From: Phallus indusiatus
Lineage: Eukaryota > Basidiomycota > Agaricomycetes > Phallales > Phallaceae
Direction of reading: 5' to 3'
DNA length: 64,000 nt
Assembly: GCA_027605045.1 (NCBI GenBank)
Contig: JAQFWX010000016.1
Span: 588,551-652,550, forward strand
The notes under the pieces are model-generated. The model ran no database searches. It was not told the origin of the DNA and was given only the letters and a program-made list of their open reading frames with translations. Positions 60,374 through 64,000 of this stretch are shown one piece after another (the stretch's first letter is position 1; every line of letters starts with the position of its first letter). Position numbers and translations under genes: made by a program.

Positions 60374-62113
60374 CTAGGTATACAATCGATCAAAATTGGT
60401 ATTTTCTTCGTTGACAGCCGCACCAGCGTCTTCGCTACTGCTTTCTGTCTCTGTATCCCCATGGACCGCACTGTCTCCAGGAGTCCTCAATTCAACAACG
60501 AAGGACTGATGTACATGCTGCAACACAGTTCGGAATTGAAGTGTCGGAAGTGTGACTTGGTCAACTCCTGTTGCGTTTTGTCGACGAAGGTCCAATGTAA
60601 AATTGGCAACCAGAATAGCTGAAAAGCTGAAATAAAGACTTAAAAACTGGTTGATTATCGTTTGCATGAATATTATATACCAATCTTGATAGTAAAATAT
60701 AGAAGTTAACACGATGGGCTGGTGAAGATCAGCAATGGAAGCTTGAGATAAATATGAAGCACTGACAAAAGGCGTGTTATGGTATATGAACACCTGGAAA
60801 GAGGGTATGAAAGAGGTAGGTTCTGGGTTTAGCATTATTAATCTATTGGCGAAACTTACCAGCTCGATGATGGTGCAAGTAAATAGCGAAACAAGCACGA
60901 AACTTAGGAATTTGGAAATGAATAGGAGTCATAAAGGATTCATATAGTAACGTCACGAGGACATACCAACATCGTAAAATACCTATAATTAGAAAGCTGC
61001 CTAAGAATGCATTTCCATTACCAGTTCTGCAACTTACTTTGCTTAACAAGGGTGAAGACAAGATCCCCGCCGCCCCGAACACCACTAATGCGTTTCAATT
61101 TGAAAGTGCCCCAGACACCCCACACACAAACGGAAAAGACGAGAAGGTCAACGAGAATTGTACTCAAATCGCTAATAAACGTAACCAAGATGATACCGTC
61201 TAATTCCAAGGGTGAGGGCGGCATTTTTGTAAGAAAGAATAATGGACATACTTGAGCTGTGTATTTAATAGAAGCAAAAATGTAAGTTATGGGACAATAA
61301 AAGTACCGTGCGGGCAGAACTACATACGCTGACGGTGTATTATTGCATCCATTAAATTTTATAATTCCTAAATAATTATGATTCTCTCTAAAGCGTTAGA
61401 AATTCGACCGTTGTTTCATACTCACTGAAAAGAAGTGAAATGATCGACAAAGCGAAGCTAAGTCCTAAAACGCCGGCTAATATTTTGTTTCCTCTTGATA
61501 GTGAATATGCGCGCGCAATCAGCAAGCCTATGGTTGATGGATCAACGCTTCAACTTAACACAAAGATAAATCCCACTTGCCTTGGATTCCAAGTATTGTT
61601 ACAAATGACATGGAATTTGCCACATCAGCCAGTATATTACAGACGCTTTAACTCTCCCATTAGTTTTCTTGCACTGCCAGAGCATATGCATAAATACTTA
61701 CTGAAGGGACTACGAATAGTTAGTTAGAATTTACGAAGATTGACACCTTGCTTACAGTAAATATAAAATTAATTGCAAGATTGATTGCTTGATCAATAAT
61801 ACCCCCATATCTCGTGAACAAATAAAGTAAAGTAGGGAGACTGAATCGTCTCCGCCACATATACTCCACTTCATTTCCATGTTCTAGTACTGCTGCGTAG
61901 CAGATGAGTGCTGAATTTCTCGTAAGCATAAAGCGTCCCTTGAAACTTCAGTTTATACCTACTAAAAGCGCTGGTGGTTATGAGATCATAAACATAACTA
62001 AAGCCCATAATTAGGAAAGCTAGACGCAGAAGAAGAGTAACATACGTTTCGTAAGCTTGATCTATAATTGTGTTTATAGTTTCGGCGGTCACGTTGAAGT
62101 TTGAACTGTTCAT
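60374..62113 (-). CDS. DUF6533-domain integral membrane protein
   Basis: Several exons encode about 350 residues with multiple hydrophobic segments. The N-terminal DUF6533 signature is visible as ICYAAVLEHGNEVEYMWRRR followed by LPTLLYLFTRYGGIIDQ. Later segments include TFISDLSTILVDLLVFSVCVWGVWGTFKL, GDLVFTLVKQ, and a hydrophobic stretch before the final SAILVANFTLDLRRQ. The C-terminal tail is acidic and Ser-rich (TETESSSEDAGA). These proteins form one of the largest paralogue groups in agarics; their seven-helix-like layout suggests receptors or transporters, but no function is established. The first exon (62113-61960 or so) encodes MNSSNFNVTAETI and a hydrophobic segment. Exon borders were not all resolved. 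Confidence 0.7.
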
Positions 62114-62983
62114 TACACAGTGGAGATTTGTGGTACTAACAGCTTTTTATGGTAAAAGATATTTCACTGAATATATGCAAAATTGAGACTGGCTTATCAC
62201 TGTATGTGACTAGAACAACCCCGTCACCTCAACTGATTTCCCTTACAGCTCTCATCTGAAGGAAATTACACATCAATCAAATATTTTCAATGATGAACGA
62301 AATAAATCACTTCTTTACGAATTCTTTTTTTTTTTTTCGTGGAGCTATAGTCAATAGTGTTTAGACAAGGTCTAGCATTTCTTTACGAATTCTTGGGCAC
62401 GCGAGGATGATAGAGTAATAATGCGATATTTGTCCGACGGAGAATATAGAGAAAAGTTTCAATGTGTCATGTTGGAGTTTGTCAGCTATCTTATGAAAAC
62501 TAACCAGTCATAATAAAATCTCCTGAATCTTGACAAGATCAAGCGATCTAACTTCAGTTGAGTTGTGAACAATGTTCTGATCGTCCTGGAATTAATGGGG
62601 GATAGATCGCATCATTACGACTTTGGCATCGTAATAAGACCACATACATCGCATATCAACGTTGATTGAAGGTGTCAAGTATGTTTCAATAACACGGCAG
62701 CTTTATGTAGACCGATAAGCAAATTGCAAATTAGCATCAAAATTTGATGAAGAAGAGAAAGCACATATATAGAACTTGATATGAGTATGATTCTTTCCAT
62801 CCCGTATACGACCATCTTAACACGCACCGGTATGTCAACACCGGACCGCAAAAGACCGCTGGTCGACTTGGTCATTGGTCAACGCGCTTCTGAAAAATCC
62901 GAAAGACTTCATCATACGCTAAGGTTTGAACTGCTGAATAAATAATCATTCCAAAGAGTCATGTACATCTCTGTTGAAATAAA
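62114..62983. other. Intergenic with poly-T and a short direct repeat
   Basis: A T-run of about 16 lies near 62323-62338. TTCTTTACGAATTCTT occurs twice, near 62311 and 62380. A minus-strand frame at 62675-62875 is not supported by any family. No gene called. Confidence 0.45.
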
Positions 62984-64000
62984 TTAAAAACTGGCACAAT
63001 AGGCGATCCAAAGATCATCAACACTTTGACCAGTAACATCCCTCCAAACGCGCCCATTGTCGTACCGATTTCTGCACATCCCTTCGTTAACGGCTTGTAT
63101 AGTTCCTGGCCCAATTACTCTCTTAATAGAAGTCAATACACACCTCTTTGAATAAGAAAAATAGCACCAACTTCAATCCAGTCTAAGAAATACGCGGTTC
63201 GCTCGTATCCCGCATCCCATTTATCCTTGGAGGTGGGTGCAGATCGTTTCCAATGTGGGGGCGCCAATGAAGCCCGCAGACGAACAAAATCTGATATAGC
63301 CGAACATCTCCATAAAATAAAAAGAAGCGAATAATAAATGCAGATCATACCAGCGATGCCTTCGACCAAACCACCCGGACATGTTCCTCGGGCGTTGTAT
63401 TGATAGCAGTGAACCATTTCGTGAACCAAAACACCAGTTATCTCGGAGCGAGCATTGCTTTCGTTAGCTAAGCCTTGTTAAGTTTTGATGGAGAATAATA
63501 GACCTGAAGAATCCAACCTTTAATATGCCTAGTTGAAAGGTGGATTTCCTTATCATTGTTGTTCTTGGCTGAACCGGTGGTATGAGCCACGCCTTCAAAG
63601 TCACGTATGATGAGGGTTACAGAAGTGACGCTAGAGCGCAGAAACACGATAAATCAGTTTACAAATGATAACACCGTTATGTTGCAAGTGATATACTTTC
63701 TCGGTTGCGATTGGACCGTGTATAGGCATTCTAGCACAGATATCACAGCATTACGCATCACTTCTTGAGGCTTAACATTCCGCAGCAAAATGTCGACGGC
63801 AGGATTATTTAAATCTTCAATCTCGAGAGATAAACGGGGGATTCTCCAAGCATTTAATGAGTCCGGTTGGGATGAGCGTAGCTGAGGCTGTGATACTTCA
63901 CGCCAGTGACCATATGGATCTTGAACAGCGTTGGGATGAGGAATGTATATCGGTCGGTAGTTAGTCCCAATTTGAGAATTTTCGCCGAGGATATGTTGTT
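62984..64000 (-). CDS. Basic secretory protein-family putative metallopeptidase, 5' end outside window
   Basis: The gene runs off the right edge, so the N-terminus is missing. Exons visible on the minus strand encode YIPHPNAVQDPYGHWRE, LSLEIEDLNNPAVDILL, VTSVTLIIRDFEGVAHTTG, SARSEITGVLVHEMVHCYQY, GGLVEGIADFVRLRASL, WDAGYERTAYFLDWIE and the end VDDLWIAYCASF (stop at 62984-62986). HEMVH is the HExxH zinc-binding motif of the family called peptidase of plants and bacteria, or basic secretory protein (PF04450). In plants these are secreted proteins linked to defence; in fungi the role is unknown. Introns are short and GT-AG. Expected total length would be about 270-300 residues. Confidence 0.8.

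Noticed and set aside
62675..62875. 66-residue minus-strand ORF with hydrophobic stretch
   Set aside because: No family resemblance and not linked by plausible splicing to the neighbouring genes.
1..64000. CRISPR arrays, rRNA, tRNA genes
   Set aside because: No regular spaced repeats were seen and no convincing tRNA cloverleaf or rRNA segment was found by eye; a covariance-model scan would be needed to exclude tRNAs fully.

Overview
The window is nuclear DNA of a mushroom-type fungus (Agaricomycete basidiomycete). The evidence is its densely interrupted genes, with introns of about 45-70 bases and canonical GT-AG borders, and its protein families: fungal BTB/POZ proteins, HET-domain proteins, a DUF6533 membrane protein, a fungal phenylalanine ammonia-lyase, an Argonaute and a chromodomain Ty3/gypsy retrotransposon. 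I could not assign a species.

Layout. Positions 1-6972 hold four tandem, same-strand BTB/POZ paralogues. The first is cut by the window edge, the third has a new C-terminus, and the fourth has a 2-base frameshift. Positions 7479-10018 encode a TMEM135-like membrane protein in 12 exons, one of them only 12 bases long. Positions 11155-24328 hold two small secreted cysteine/alanine-rich proteins of identical gene structure in inverted orientation. Between them lie a lone BTB gene (minus strand) and two tandem secreted type-B carboxylesterases of the fungal lipase/cholinesterase class. Positions 24756-30599 hold two tandem HET-domain genes (minus strand). The upstream one is interrupted by a 160-bp foldback element.

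Positions 30836-38558 are a complete, apparently very young Ty3/gypsy element on the minus strand: two 306-bp LTRs identical by eye, GTAAA target duplications and one 2317-codon gag-pol frame. It sits about 125 bp beyond the stop codon of an A1 aspartic protease gene (38683-40605). The rest is a more ordinary gene neighbourhood: PAL (42386-45327), RNase H2 catalytic subunit (47303-48656), a hexapeptide sugar O-acetyltransferase (49225-50532), a DUF218 type II membrane protein (51210-52399), Argonaute (54033-57958), TFIIF alpha subunit (58120-59970), a DUF6533 seven-helix-type membrane protein (60374-62113) and a basic-secretory-protein-family peptidase running off the right edge.

The left 40 kb is an accessory region of tandem duplication, pseudogenisation and mobile-element insertion. 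The right 22 kb is mainly housekeeping and silencing genes. I see no operon-like or pathway-level linkage. The most unusual items are the foldback element inside the HET gene, the tandem BTB family with its conserved intron just after the stop codon, and the paired secreted peptides around the esterases. Gene models were built by hand from translated homology and splice signals. Those with full exon lists add up to whole codons; others are given as spans.
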